Shown here piece after piece: positions 39,955-49,048 of a stretch of DNA of 64,000 nucleotides. The DNA comes from Sphingobium sp. (GTDB lineage: Bacteria; Pseudomonadota; Alphaproteobacteria; Sphingomonadales; Sphingomonadaceae): NCBI GenBank assembly GCA_017744605.1, contig JAGIAZ010000005.1, positions 82,197-146,196 of the forward strand. Direction: 5' to 3'. Numbering within the stretch: position 1 is the first letter of the stretch; every line of letters begins with the position of its first letter. The translations under genes were made by a program, and so were the position numbers. The notes below the pieces were generated by a model. It was given only the letters and a program-made list of their open reading frames with translations, was not told the origin of the DNA and ran no database searches.

Positions 39955-42257
39955 TGGCGCAGGATAATCCATACGCGAAATATCGTCAGGGCCCTCAGCC
40001 GGTTACGATCGGCGCGCCTGATCTCTACCGTCCGCGAGAAGAGGAACGCAAGGACGTCGCTACGCAGCTCGATGAGGAGCGCGTAAGGATCGCTCGCGAA
40101 AACCTTGCCCGCGAGCAATCTGGCCAGACGTATCAGCAAGGTAACGCCAAGTTCGACAACGTCGCCACGCTTCGCAAGGAGTTCAACGCCCTCCCCCAAG
40201 TGCGCGAGTATACGTCTGTCATGCCGCTGCTCATGGCCGGCCTTCAGACCGCTCCAAACCCCCAAGGCGATAATGCACTGATTTATGCCTATGCAAAGAT
40301 CATGGACCCCGGCTCGGTTGTCCGTGAAAGCGAGGGCGAGAGCGCTGCCAATACGGCAGGGTTCTTTGCGGCGCAGGCCGAGAAGATCAAAAAGAACCTC
40401 GGGTGGAGTGATGCGCGCGGGCTTCCGGCGGGTGCGGCCCAAGGGCTCCGCGATGAAATGAATCGCAAGGTTGCCCAGATGGCCAAGACCTACGGCGTGG
40501 AACGTGCGCGCTATCAGGAGATGGCAAAGCGTCAGAACTTCGATCCGAACGATGTTGTAGGCCAATCTCCCGCTGCACCGTTCATCGATAAATATCTACA
40601 GCTCGTTCCCAGTGCGAATCAGTCGCGGGAAAATTCCGCTATTGGCGCTTTCAACCAAGGTGCGGCAACGCTTGATCCGAAAGCTCCATTTTCCACCGAC
40701 CAGGACAAGGAGGTCGCTGCGGTAGTAAATGCCGCATTCAAAGGGGGAGCAACGTTCGAACAGCTTGACGCTATGCACCGGGCAATGACCAAAAATCCTG
40801 CCGCTCCGGATGGCGTCCCGCTCACCGAGCAGCATCGCCAATATGTGCAAGCTCGCGACAGGGGACTCCCTGTCAGTGAGTTCCCGGCTGCGACCAGCGG
40901 ACAGCCTACGGCGATGCAAGATATCATCACCAATGCCGCAAAGAACCCTTGGGGCGCAGCGTTGTTTGGTGGCGTGAATGCTGATCTCGCCGGGATTCCG
41001 GGCCGTCTGGCAGGCCTGGACAAGATGGACGCCATGCGGGCCGAAAACCCCAAGGCCACATTTGCGGGCGAGATGGCGGGAAATATTGGAGGTACGCTTG
41101 CGACAGGTGGGAGTTTAAAGGCGCTTAGCGGTGTTGCCCGACTTACGCCGGAAGTGACAGCCATGCTGGCAAACCCCCTGACGGCCGATGCGCTCTACGG
41201 GGGTATTAGCGGCGGCATGTCCTCTGATAATCCCACGCTCGGCGCGATGGGAGGTGTTGCGGCAGCACTGATTGGCGGGTCGCTTAGCAACAAGATCACG
41301 GGTGGATTAGCAAAGAGGGCAGCGGTCAAGAATGCCGAAGCGGCCGTTCCATCGGTTGATGATCTCAAGTCTCAGGCGAAATCGCTTTACGATGCGGTTG
41401 ATAATAGTGGGGCGCTACTCGATCCGGCTCAAACCGCCAATCTCGCCAGCGATGTTCGAGCCTTTCTGTCGAAGGAAGGTGTGATCAGCCCCAAGGGCTC
41501 CCTTTCCGAAGTTCATCCGAAGGTGAAGGAGGCATTGCGCCTTGTAGACGAATATGCAGGGCAAACAATGGACCCAGCGCAGATGCAGACAGTCCGAAAG
41601 GTTGCCGCGAACGCTGCTCAGAGCGCCGACGCTTCCGAGGCGCGCGTCGGCAAGGTCGTACGTGATATCGTTGACAGCCACATCGATCCAGTGGTGCCAG
41701 ATCTTGCGAGAGCTCGCGATATTTCAAGCCGCTACCTTCAGGGGCAGGAACTTGAGCAGGCTCGGCAGTTGGCGGGAGCCAGGGCTGGACAGTTTTCCGG
41801 CTCTGGTTTTGAAAATGCGCTGCGCACCGAGTATCGCGGCCTTGATCGCGGGATCGTAAAGGGTCAGAACATGTTCGACCCGGCGGTGGTCGAAGCGATC
41901 ATGAACGTTGGACGCGGCACGCCGGCATCCAATTTTGCTCGAGGCGTCGGCAAATTGGCGCCGACTGGCGTCGTAAGTAGCGGCCTATCGGCGGGCGTGC
42001 CGTTTGGCATCGGTACTGCGGTTGGCGGTCCAGCCCTTGGCTCTGCTCTCAGTGCCGGCTCTTTGACCACTGGCGCAATCGGCCGGAAAATTGCCACTGC
42101 GATGACTGACCGCAACGCTCAGATTGCCGAGATATTGGCCAGAAATGGCGGCCCGCTCCAATTGGTAGATATACCCCCGAGCGATGTTTCCGCCCTCCTT
42201 GCGGGAGGGGCAAGCATTCCGTTTGCTCAATGGTTACAGCAGCAACAGGGCCAGTAA
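39954..42257 (+). CDS. Large internal/ejection protein (gp16-like position, 767 aa)
   Basis: Starts one base into the preceding stop (TAATG). N-terminal charged helical region, a middle segment, then amphipathic/hydrophobic Gly-Ala stretches (AGEMAGNIGGTLATGGSLKA, GAMGGVAAALIGGSLSNKIT, GVPFGIGTAVGGPALGSALS) suited to membrane insertion during DNA ejection. No lysozyme motif was found. Size and order match P22 gp16. The 192 bases after it hold no gene and probably carry a terminator or promoter for the fibre genes. Confidence 0.6.
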   Translation: MAQDNPYAKYRQGPQPVTIGAPDLYRPREEERKDVATQLDEERVRIARENLAREQSGQTYQQGNAKFDNVATLRKEFNALPQVREYTSVMPLLMAGLQTAPNPQGDNALIYAYAKIMDPGSVVRESEGESAANTAGFFAAQAEKIKKNLGWSDARGLPAGAAQGLRDEMNRKVAQMAKTYGVERARYQEMAKRQNFDPNDVVGQSPAAPFIDKYLQLVPSANQSRENSAIGAFNQGAATLDPKAPFSTDQDKEVAAVVNAAFKGGATFEQLDAMHRAMTKNPAAPDGVPLTEQHRQYVQARDRGLPVSEFPAATSGQPTAMQDIITNAAKNPWGAALFGGVNADLAGIPGRLAGLDKMDAMRAENPKATFAGEMAGNIGGTLATGGSLKALSGVARLTPEVTAMLANPLTADALYGGISGGMSSDNPTLGAMGGVAAALIGGSLSNKITGGLAKRAAVKNAEAAVPSVDDLKSQAKSLYDAVDNSGALLDPAQTANLASDVRAFLSKEGVISPKGSLSEVHPKVKEALRLVDEYAGQTMDPAQMQTVRKVAANAAQSADASEARVGKVVRDIVDSHIDPVVPDLARARDISSRYLQGQELEQARQLAGARAGQFSGSGFENALRTEYRGLDRGIVKGQNMFDPAVVEAIMNVGRGTPASNFARGVGKLAPTGVVSSGLSAGVPFGIGTAVGGPALGSALSAGSLTTGAIGRKIATAMTDRNAQIAEILARNGGPLQLVDIPPSDVSALLAGGASIPFAQWLQQQQGQ

Positions 42258-42449
42258 GAGAAAGCTGGCTATGTAAATGCGCGAAAAAATCTCGTCGCTG
42301 TTGTCATGCTGGGGTAATTTGCGGCGCATTTTTGAAGGATTATCCTAAATTTCGGCGCTTTCATAGCCCCTTATGATGTGCTAACATTGGCCAAATCCCG
42401 CGTGGGCTGAACTCCTTCACCGCGCTTCCCCAAGAGGAAGCCGAGTTCA

Positions 42450-43496
42450 GTGCCCAGAGACGCAAACGGAAATTATACACTCCCTGGTGGATCGATCGTC
42501 GCGACTGGCGATACGATCCTGCCTTCGCAGCACAATCCTCCTTTGCTGGACATCGCCCAGTCGATGACCAATTCGCTCAGCCGTGACGGTCTGGGTGGAA
42601 TGCGCGCCGCGTTAGACATGGGCGGCTTCAAGATTTCCAACATTCTTGCTGCGACCCTGCCGGGGGATGCTCCCCGCCTTGACCAGGTGTTTCCGACGAC
42701 TGGGGGCACGATCTCAGGGAATGTCTCAGTCACTGGTGCCGCGACCTTCGGCTCCTCTCTCACTGTCACCGGAGCAGCCGTTTTCAACGGCAATGCAACC
42801 GTTGCTTCCCAGCTGAACATCGGCCCCAATGCGATCTTTCAGCATAACGGGACAGACGGCTTTCTTCGGACACAGTCCGGCAAGCTCTATCTGGGCTCCG
42901 CCGGAACCAATCATTTCAGCATCGACGCATCGACTGGCGATCTCGCTGCGCTGGCCGATGAAAAACTTCTGCTGAACACAGGCACTCTTGGTTGGTCTAG
43001 TCTGACGAATTTCACCCTTGGTCCCAACTCAGGTGTTCCCCTGCTGGCATGGGACAGCGGCGATTATATCAGCTACGACCGCTCGATAAACACGATGTAT
43101 TTCGTGATCGGGAACTCGGTAAAGCTGTCCTTAAGTGCGTCTGGCGCTTTCGATGGTAACAATCTCGAACTTGGCAACAAGGATTTACCGCAGAACGCAC
43201 AGACGGGCGATTACACCCTAGTTCTCACTGACCGAGCCAAGCACCTCTATCTGACCAGCGGCTCGGCGATGATCACGATCCCGCCAAACAGTTCGGTCGC
43301 GTATCCGATCGGGACCGTGATCGTCCTAATCAACAACGGTTCAGCCTCCAAGACGGTAGCTCGCGGATCGGGCGTCGCTCTCCTGCTCGCGGGCTCAGCG
43401 GCAGATGCCAACAAGACGCTTGCCCAAGGCGCGGTCGCAACCATCATCAAGGTTGCCACGAACACCTGGTTCATTTCCGGGGCAGGCGTGTCGTGA
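42450..43496 (+). CDS. Tail fibre protein
   Basis: A 348-residue protein with GTG start and AGAGGAAG upstream. The N-terminal module PRDANGNYTLPGGSIVATGD ... LDIAQSMTNSLSRDGLGGMR is a recurring phage fibre attachment domain. Then repeating beta motifs (TISGNVSVTGAATFGSSLTV, TGAAVFNGNATVASQLNIGP) typical of trimeric fibres, and a C-terminal receptor or cap region. It starts the host-recognition module. Confidence 0.8.
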   Translation: MPRDANGNYTLPGGSIVATGDTILPSQHNPPLLDIAQSMTNSLSRDGLGGMRAALDMGGFKISNILAATLPGDAPRLDQVFPTTGGTISGNVSVTGAATFGSSLTVTGAAVFNGNATVASQLNIGPNAIFQHNGTDGFLRTQSGKLYLGSAGTNHFSIDASTGDLAALADEKLLLNTGTLGWSSLTNFTLGPNSGVPLLAWDSGDYISYDRSINTMYFVIGNSVKLSLSASGAFDGNNLELGNKDLPQNAQTGDYTLVLTDRAKHLYLTSGSAMITIPPNSSVAYPIGTVIVLINNGSASKTVARGSGVALLLAGSAADANKTLAQGAVATIIKVATNTWFISGAGVS

Positions 43497-43900
43497 CGGG
43501 CGCGCTGGCAGCGATGGCTGGCATGGGGGGCTTGGGCGGCCTGATCTCGCTTTCTAATCAGTCGCCGGATTCTTCCGTTCCTGATCCCTCAATTGCGACA
43601 TCAGTCTATGAGTTGCGCTCTAGCGGCGAAGTTCAGGTCAACGGTTCAACAGTCGAAAACTTCTGTAATCCTACCAACCTCGCACCCCTCCTCGAATGCC
43701 GAATGACGATCAATTCTGGCTTCCTTAACGGAGGCACGATCAACACGTGGTTGAGCCTGGTCTCCAGCAGGCAGTGGTATGTACAGCAAGTTGGCATTGG
43801 TGTCTCGACCTGCAATTGTACGATTGAAATCCGGGAGGCCGCCAGTGGCATTGTCCGCGCGTCGGCAGCAATAACCTTCCATGCCGAGGTGTTCGGATGA
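43493..43900 (+). CDS. Hypothetical tail-associated protein (135 aa)
   Basis: GTG start in a GTGA overlap with the fibre gene. Hydrophobic Gly-rich start (LAAMAGMGGLGGLISL), then a beta-rich body with several cysteines (FCNPTNLAPLLECRMTINSG, STCNCTIEIREAASGIV). It may be a minor tail or fibre-assembly protein. No family recognised. Confidence 0.6.
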   Translation: MTGALAAMAGMGGLGGLISLSNQSPDSSVPDPSIATSVYELRSSGEVQVNGSTVENFCNPTNLAPLLECRMTINSGFLNGGTINTWLSLVSSRQWYVQQVGIGVSTCNCTIEIREAASGIVRASAAITFHAEVFG

Positions 43901-44175
43901 TCGGGCTTGCGCATCCATTCATAGCGCTTGGAGCCCAGTTTTCGCTTTTCGGCCTATTTGGCAATTGGTGGCTTGGCGTCATTGCCTCTGCCTTCTTCTT
44001 TGGCCGCGAAATTACGCAGGCCGAATATCGCTGGATCGCAGCTTATGGTTCCGGCCTCCGCGCCAACATGCCTTGGTGGGGCGCATTCGATCCACGTGTG
44101 TGGAACCTGCATTCTCTGACCGATTGCCTGCTGCCCCTTCTCCTTACTGCTGCCATCGCCGGGATCGCGAGCTGA
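43897..44175 (+). CDS. Small membrane protein in tail module (92 aa)
   Basis: Two or three hydrophobic segments (FIALGAQFSLFGLFGNWWLG, VIASAFFFG, LLPLLLTAAIAGIAS) around a soluble loop with REITQAEYRWIAAYG. Coupled by ATGA to the gene upstream and TGATG to the spike. It could be an extra holin-like or membrane protein; the location in the tail cluster is unusual. Confidence 0.65.
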   Translation: MIGLAHPFIALGAQFSLFGLFGNWWLGVIASAFFFGREITQAEYRWIAAYGSGLRANMPWWGAFDPRVWNLHSLTDCLLPLLLTAAIAGIAS

Positions 44176-47100
44176 TGCCGGGCATCCCCGTCGTCCTTTC
44201 TCCTCGCGGAGTTCCAGTGCGACAGGTTGAGACCGGTGCGCCTGTCATGACCGTTGCGGCCAACGGTTTCGGGACGCCTGTTTTCATCTCGGACTATGGG
44301 GCGCCGTTCGTCATCGAGGGTGGCACTCCCACGCCGACGCCCGGCCCTACCGCGACCATCGCCCTTAATGGCACGAGCGACGGCTTCGAGGTGACCAATC
44401 CCCTCACCGGGTCATCGTGGCAGTGGTATAAGGCATCGGACAACACGCCCATCTCCGGCGCGAATACGACAAGCCTTGCCCTGTCCGCGATCTCCTACGG
44501 GGAAGGCGCTTATGTCGTGCCAGACGGGCAGTCAGCGCGTAAATCAGGCGCGCTGTACCGCATCCCCGCCGTCCCCGATGCGACGATCACAACGCAAGAT
44601 CCCAACGGCAAGGCGAACGGCACGACACTGACCAACCCCGCCTTTGGCTGGACCCTCATTGGCAGCAAGGACAATGTTCTCACCGTCCAGTCCAACAAAT
44701 TCGCCTTCACGAATAATTATGCAAACGAGGGCGGATGGAAGAAGTCGCTCGGTTCCAAAGACCACTTCATTGGCTTCACGCACAAGCTCGTTGATGCCAG
44801 TGAAGACTACGGAATTAATAGATTCACAATCGGTGCACGCTATACCGACGCGAATAACCGCATCCAACTTGATTGCTCTTTCAAAACCGACAACGGCGGC
44901 TCTCTCGCAGTAGTTGTTGGCGGGACTGCAACCAATCTTAACGGCATATGGGCCATCCATTTCCCGACTATCGCCGATCTCGACGATGTCGGCCTGGAGG
45001 TAATCGGCTCGACAGCCTACATCTACTTCAAGGGCGCGGTCCTTCCACCCCATCCAGACAACCCGCGCAAGACCGCTGATAACGGCTACGACTTCTCAGA
45101 CTTGGCTCTGCCCGACTCTGATTATGTCGTGATCCACGAAATCGGCGGCAACAGCTTGCACGCGCTTCCTTATGATGTCGCCACCCGTATTACGCTGAAG
45201 TCATACGCCGAGTCCGACATCTTGATTGCCAGCACGGCATTCAGCGTTCCGACCAAAACGAATAACTTCATTGGTCTTTCCACGACCGGTGCTACTCCTG
45301 GCTCATCGGTCCTGGTCGGCTGGTTCGACGAGAATGGGCAACCGATCGCGGTGTCCGGCCCCTATTCAATCACGGCCGGCTCTCTTGCGCTTTCCGACGT
45401 GCCGGTGCCCCACGTCCTTCGCGGCCGTCCCGCCTCATTGATGGTTTGGAATCCGAGCGATCCTGCAGTTTTCGGCTACGTCCACTTCAACGCGATCCCG
45501 GCTTCGCAGCTAGTGCCCGCGATCGAACACGGCATCAATCTCGGCCAGTGGAACGCCACGGGCGGCGACTATGTCCGTGACCGTGGCCAGCTCATACGCT
45601 GGGTCGACTCTTCCGGCGGCGGTGACGTGCCGCTAGCCGCAAGCGGCTGGCCATCCGATACTCCGAACGTCGGCTCCTATTACGATGCGCTGATTTATGA
45701 AAGCGACAAGACCGAGCACCGCGCCGGTCAGTTCCGCATGACGTGGCCGGCCAACGTTACCGTGTCGAATGCTATTACTACCAATGTGACTGTCGACAGC
45801 ATCGATAACACCGCGCGCGAAGCGCTCTTCACCGTTATCGATGGCACACTGAATACGCTGCTGAGATTCCGGTTTACGCCCACAGGCGCTGTTCCTGGCG
45901 GTATCGTGGTGACCGTCCGACCCGTTGGCGACGCGCATCCCGAGCGTCCGTTCACCGACCAGTTGGGGCTGGATTACGGCATCGGTGCTGGTTTCCGCAG
46001 CGCCCGTTTCATGAAGCAGATGGGCACCGAGCTTCGGGGCGGTAACGATGATCCGGTCACTATTTATCCGCGCTACTTCACGCCCGCCAATGTGGCGTGG
46101 CTGATCAAAAATCTCGGCCTCAAGCCGCATCTTAGCTGGTCAATTCTCGAAACATCCACGTTCATCGAATCGTGGATGCTGAACCTCAAGACAGAACTGA
46201 TTGCGCTCGGCGTCGATCTGGTCGCCATTCAGATTTACGTCGAATTCGGCAACGAAATCTGGAATTGGGGCACCTATCAGCAGCAGGATCATCGCGCCCG
46301 ATGGCTGGCTGCGAAAGAAGGTTTTGTGCCCGGCATTGCGTCCGGCGAACGGCCCAACGTCATCTATTATTTCAACAACGGCTCGCACACGACCGATCGG
46401 TCCTTCAGCACAGGCGATGTCGTGTACAACGGCGATTATTATGTCGTGCGTGCGAAGCGGAACACGTCCGCCGGCGCAACGATGCCCGCCAATTCCGGCG
46501 AGAACAACGCAGACTTCGAATATGTAAACCGCGTCACCGCGTCGATGGTCGGCAAGTGGCAGGGCTCGCGGCAGAAGGCGCTTGCCCAATTGCTCAAGCC
46601 GCTCTTTCCGGCTGGCGTGGTCAAGTCTGTCCTTGGCTGTTTTATTAACGACAGCGCCGCCGACATCTGGAGCCGCATGTCCGACAACGGTGTGTGGAAG
46701 TGGGTCGATAGCTATCAGCCATCGGGCTATGTTTCCAGCCTTCAGGTCTATGGCGCCAACGCATTCGATGCGGCCGGCACCACGGCCGGCTACAAGGATG
46801 GCGTCTTCGCCTTCCTTGCCCCGGAACTTGCCGACACCAAGGCCAAGCTTCTCGCCCTCAAGCATGGTGTCGAACCGTTTATCGTCACCAGCCCAGACTA
46901 CACGCCTGGTGATACGACGCCCACCCTTGGCACCTATGAGATTAACTGGCATTGGGGCTATCTACACAGCACCGTTCCCGACGACGCCGTGCTTGCGGCC
47001 CGCATAGCGGCGGTCACCCAGGACGCGCGCTGGACGGCGATGGTCGAAGACTATTGCGACTGGCTCATCGAGAACATCGGCGGCCCGCACAACTGGTTCG

Positions 47101-47252
47101 TTGATGTCGAAAGGCGCCCGACCTATTTCGGAAGCGCGGGCGACAAGCAGTTCCAGATTTTTGGGATCAAGGATAACTATGTCGGCGCCCGGCCCAGTGA
47201 GCAACTGACCTACAACGTGGTCAGCGCGAAGGCGTTGGCGGTGCTGTCATGA
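44175..47252 (+). CDS. Tail spike with glycoside-hydrolase-like domain (1025 aa)
   Basis: The ORF track adds 98 shadow residues; the real start is MPGIPVVLSPRGVPVRQVET in a TGATG overlap. Parts: short head-binding region, Pro/Thr linker (TPTPTPGPT), Ig-like segment (SSWQWYKASDNTPISGANTT), lectin-like beta region (residues of about 160-450), and a TIM-barrel-like C-terminal half with IYVEFGNEIWNWG, the clan GH-A type Asn-Glu motif, and a later GTYEINWHWGYL that may hold the nucleophile. It probably binds and cleaves a surface polysaccharide. Confidence 0.7.
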   Translation: MPGIPVVLSPRGVPVRQVETGAPVMTVAANGFGTPVFISDYGAPFVIEGGTPTPTPGPTATIALNGTSDGFEVTNPLTGSSWQWYKASDNTPISGANTTSLALSAISYGEGAYVVPDGQSARKSGALYRIPAVPDATITTQDPNGKANGTTLTNPAFGWTLIGSKDNVLTVQSNKFAFTNNYANEGGWKKSLGSKDHFIGFTHKLVDASEDYGINRFTIGARYTDANNRIQLDCSFKTDNGGSLAVVVGGTATNLNGIWAIHFPTIADLDDVGLEVIGSTAYIYFKGAVLPPHPDNPRKTADNGYDFSDLALPDSDYVVIHEIGGNSLHALPYDVATRITLKSYAESDILIASTAFSVPTKTNNFIGLSTTGATPGSSVLVGWFDENGQPIAVSGPYSITAGSLALSDVPVPHVLRGRPASLMVWNPSDPAVFGYVHFNAIPASQLVPAIEHGINLGQWNATGGDYVRDRGQLIRWVDSSGGGDVPLAASGWPSDTPNVGSYYDALIYESDKTEHRAGQFRMTWPANVTVSNAITTNVTVDSIDNTAREALFTVIDGTLNTLLRFRFTPTGAVPGGIVVTVRPVGDAHPERPFTDQLGLDYGIGAGFRSARFMKQMGTELRGGNDDPVTIYPRYFTPANVAWLIKNLGLKPHLSWSILETSTFIESWMLNLKTELIALGVDLVAIQIYVEFGNEIWNWGTYQQQDHRARWLAAKEGFVPGIASGERPNVIYYFNNGSHTTDRSFSTGDVVYNGDYYVVRAKRNTSAGATMPANSGENNADFEYVNRVTASMVGKWQGSRQKALAQLLKPLFPAGVVKSVLGCFINDSAADIWSRMSDNGVWKWVDSYQPSGYVSSLQVYGANAFDAAGTTAGYKDGVFAFLAPELADTKAKLLALKHGVEPFIVTSPDYTPGDTTPTLGTYEINWHWGYLHSTVPDDAVLAARIAAVTQDARWTAMVEDYCDWLIENIGGPHNWFVDVERRPTYFGSAGDKQFQIFGIKDNYVGARPSEQLTYNVVSAKALAVLS

Positions 47253-47503
47253 GCGGCACGACCAACACCCAGATCGCCGAAAAGCTCGACGAGGTTCTGG
47301 CCGAGCTCGCCGCGACCAAGGGCGAAATTGAGAAGCTGGCCCTGCAATCCAAGCCGGTTATCGAAGCATATGACGCGGTTGCGAAGACCGGGAAGGTCCT
47401 CAACTGGGTCGGCAAGGTGGCCGTGTGGATCGTGGCAATCGCCGCGGCGATGGCGCTGCTCTGGGGCGCGTTCAAGATCGCCGTAAAAGGAACGCTGTCA
47501 TGA
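47249..47503 (+). CDS. Coiled-coil protein with C-terminal TM helix (lysis module)
   Basis: An 84-residue protein: coiled coil (IAEKLDEVLAELAATKGEIE) and one TM near the C terminus (VAVWIVAIAAAMALLWGAF). Coupled by ATGA to the spike and the endolysin. The layout matches XhlA-like holin partners. It resembles in architecture, not in sequence, the immunity-region protein at 18487-18927. Confidence 0.7.
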   Translation: MSGTTNTQIAEKLDEVLAELAATKGEIEKLALQSKPVIEAYDAVAKTGKVLNWVGKVAVWIVAIAAAMALLWGAFKIAVKGTLS

Positions 47504-48063
47504 GCATCATGACCGACAAAGAAATCTTCGCTGCGATCCGGGCGCGACGTGGGGCCCCGCTCCTGCAAGCGGACGTGGATGCCGTGAATGCGGTGCTGTA
47601 TCCAGCTGGAGAGAAAGCGCCGATGACGATCAGCCAGCGAGGCATTGACCTGATCAAGCGGTGCGAGGGCCTACGGCTGAGCGCCTATCCTGACCCTGGC
47701 ACAGGCGGGGCGCCATGGACTATCGGTTACGGGCACACCGGCCCGGAAGTACGCAAGGGCCTCACCATCACGCAGGCGCAGGCGGATACCTTTCTGGTGG
47801 CAGATATCCAGCGGTTCGAGGCGGACGTGCGGGCACTATGCCCCATCACCACGCAGGGACAGTTCGATGCACTGGTGAGCTTTGCCTACAACGTGGGCCA
47901 GTCCGCTCTCTCCGGCAGCACCATGCGCAAGAAGCATGTTGCGGGGAACTATGCGGGCGCCGCTGCGGAATTTGATCGCTGGGTCTATGCTGGCGGGCGG
48001 ACGATGGCTGGACTTGTCGCGCGCCGCGCGGAAGAGCGCGCGCTCTATGAGGGGCGGGCATGA
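47500..48063 (+). CDS. Endolysin, GH24 phage lysozyme (RrrD/T4-type)
   Basis: A 187-residue muramidase. Catalytic triad Glu56 (RCEGLRLSAY), Asp65 (YPDPGTGG) and Thr74 (WTIGYGHT), with FDALVSFAYNVGQ and a C-terminal RRAEERALYEG as in GH24. It has a 40-residue N-terminal extension (MTDKEIFAAIRARRGAPLLQ) and no signal peptide, so release needs a holin. The start was chosen at the ATGA overlap; the ORF-track start is 25 codons too early. Confidence 0.92.
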   Translation: MSIMTDKEIFAAIRARRGAPLLQADVDAVNAVLYPAGEKAPMTISQRGIDLIKRCEGLRLSAYPDPGTGGAPWTIGYGHTGPEVRKGLTITQAQADTFLVADIQRFEADVRALCPITTQGQFDALVSFAYNVGQSALSGSTMRKKHVAGNYAGAAAEFDRWVYAGGRTMAGLVARRAEERALYEGRA

Positions 48064-48353
48064 GCTGGACGGCGCGAGACTGGCGGCAATTTACCGCTCT
48101 CACCCTTCTCGCCCTTGCCGCGATTCCGCTAACGCTCATCAGCGCGATGTCGCGCGTCATCATCTACCTGCAGCCGCACAACAGCTTCGCCTTCTACCTC
48201 GGCTTATCGAACGACGTGCTCATCCTCGTGGACCTGGTCTGCGTGGGGACGATCCTCGGCCGGCGCACCTTCAAGATCAAGGTGGGCGACAACGAGATCA
48301 ACGCCGACGGCGGCGATGGCGAGCGTGTCCTGAACCAAGGAGATGCCGCATGA
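48060..48353 (+). CDS. Putative holin (two-TM protein, 97 aa)
   Basis: Two hydrophobic helices (FTALTLLALAAIPLTLISAM and NDVLILVDLVCVGTIL) with a charged C-terminal tail (KIKVGDNEINADGGDGERVL). It lies directly after the endolysin with an ATGA overlap and before the spanins, the usual place for a class II holin. The alternative is a minor membrane protein. Confidence 0.65.
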   Translation: MSWTARDWRQFTALTLLALAAIPLTLISAMSRVIIYLQPHNSFAFYLGLSNDVLILVDLVCVGTILGRRTFKIKVGDNEINADGGDGERVLNQGDAA

Positions 48354-48646
48354 TCGGCCTCGCCACCTTCCTCGCCAGGCCGCTGGTCAAGTTCGGCGTG
48401 CCGGTGCTCCTGCTCGTGGGCGCCGCTCTGTGGTTCGCCCTCTGGCTCTCAGGCGTGAAGCATGACGCCAAGCAGGAGGGCGTTACCCAAGAGCGAACTG
48501 GAGCTCTCGTCGAAACCGTCAACCGAATGGAGAATGCCAGTGACACGCGCCGTGACATTGCCAATCCCGCTACTCGCGCTCGCTATGATGAGTGCCTGCG
48601 GTCCGCAAGAACCCCCGAGAACTGTAAGCGATTTCTGCCTCAATGA
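48350..48646 (+). CDS. Inner-membrane spanin (Rz-like)
   Basis: A 98-residue protein: N-terminal TM (FGVPVLLLVGAALWFALWL) then a periplasmic helical part (KHDAKQEGVTQERTGALVET). In the ORF track it is hidden inside a longer shadow frame. ATG is in an ATGA overlap with the holin candidate. A nested o-spanin in another frame supports the call. Confidence 0.75.
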   Translation: MIGLATFLARPLVKFGVPVLLLVGAALWFALWLSGVKHDAKQEGVTQERTGALVETVNRMENASDTRRDIANPATRARYDECLRSARTPENCKRFLPQ

Positions 48647-48779
48647 CCGAGAAGTGAAGTTCGATCCGGCGCCGTCAGCGGACGTGGACGACCGGGGCAA
48701 CAAGCTCGACACTGACCAGACGGTCAAGGACCTTATTGAGCACAATGCAGTTTATCATCGGTTGTGCGATAATAGATAA
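48534..48779 (+). CDS. Outer-membrane spanin lipoprotein (Rz1-like), nested in Rz
   Basis: Read in a different frame from inside the Rz-like gene (113-base overlap). It has a lipoprotein signal: TRAVTLPIPLLALAMMSAC, with the lipid-accepting Cys followed by GPQEPPRT. The mature part is about 60 residues, longer than classical Rz1. The start is ATG 48534 or GTG 48540; the GTG has GGAG at better spacing. Together with Rz it would fuse inner and outer membranes at lysis. Confidence 0.72.
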   Translation: MPVTRAVTLPIPLLALAMMSACGPQEPPRTVSDFCLNDREVKFDPAPSADVDDRGNKLDTDQTVKDLIEHNAVYHRLCDNR

Positions 48780-48796
48780 GCCGCCATTCGGAGCGG

Positions 48797-48988
48797 GTGG
48801 CCTTCAAATCCGATTCTCCGACCTACACGCACATCCAGTGCCCGAAATGCGGCCATGAAAAGACACTTGCCACATGGAAGCTCTACAGCCTGTATCGCGA
48901 GAAAGGCTGTCTGACCGAACCCGATTTCAGCAAGCTCGTCTGTTCACGCTGCGGGACTAAGGGCGCCACCGTCAGAGGGAGGGGTTGA
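48797..48988 (+). CDS. Small zinc-ribbon protein (63 aa)
   Basis: GTG start. Two CxxC knuckles (HIQCPKCGHEKTL and KLVCSRCGTKGATV) form a zinc ribbon. It is the last rightward gene and is convergent with the right-end leftward operon. It may bind nucleic acid or regulate; unknown. Confidence 0.6.
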   Translation: MAFKSDSPTYTHIQCPKCGHEKTLATWKLYSLYREKGCLTEPDFSKLVCSRCGTKGATVRGRG

Positions 48989-49048
48989 TGGCGCCCCGGG
49001 CCCGATGCACACCCGGTCTAGTGCGCCATGGTTACCGAAACGTTAGCG

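Noticed and set aside
43881-44174. 98-residue N-terminal extension of the spike ORF
   Set aside because: It overlaps the membrane-protein gene at 43897 in another frame and is Arg/Trp-rich shadow; the ATG at 44175 has a TGATG junction.
48780-48840. tRNA-like TTCAAATCC string after the spanins
   Set aside because: No acceptor, D or anticodon arms can be formed around it; it is the start of the zinc-ribbon ORF.
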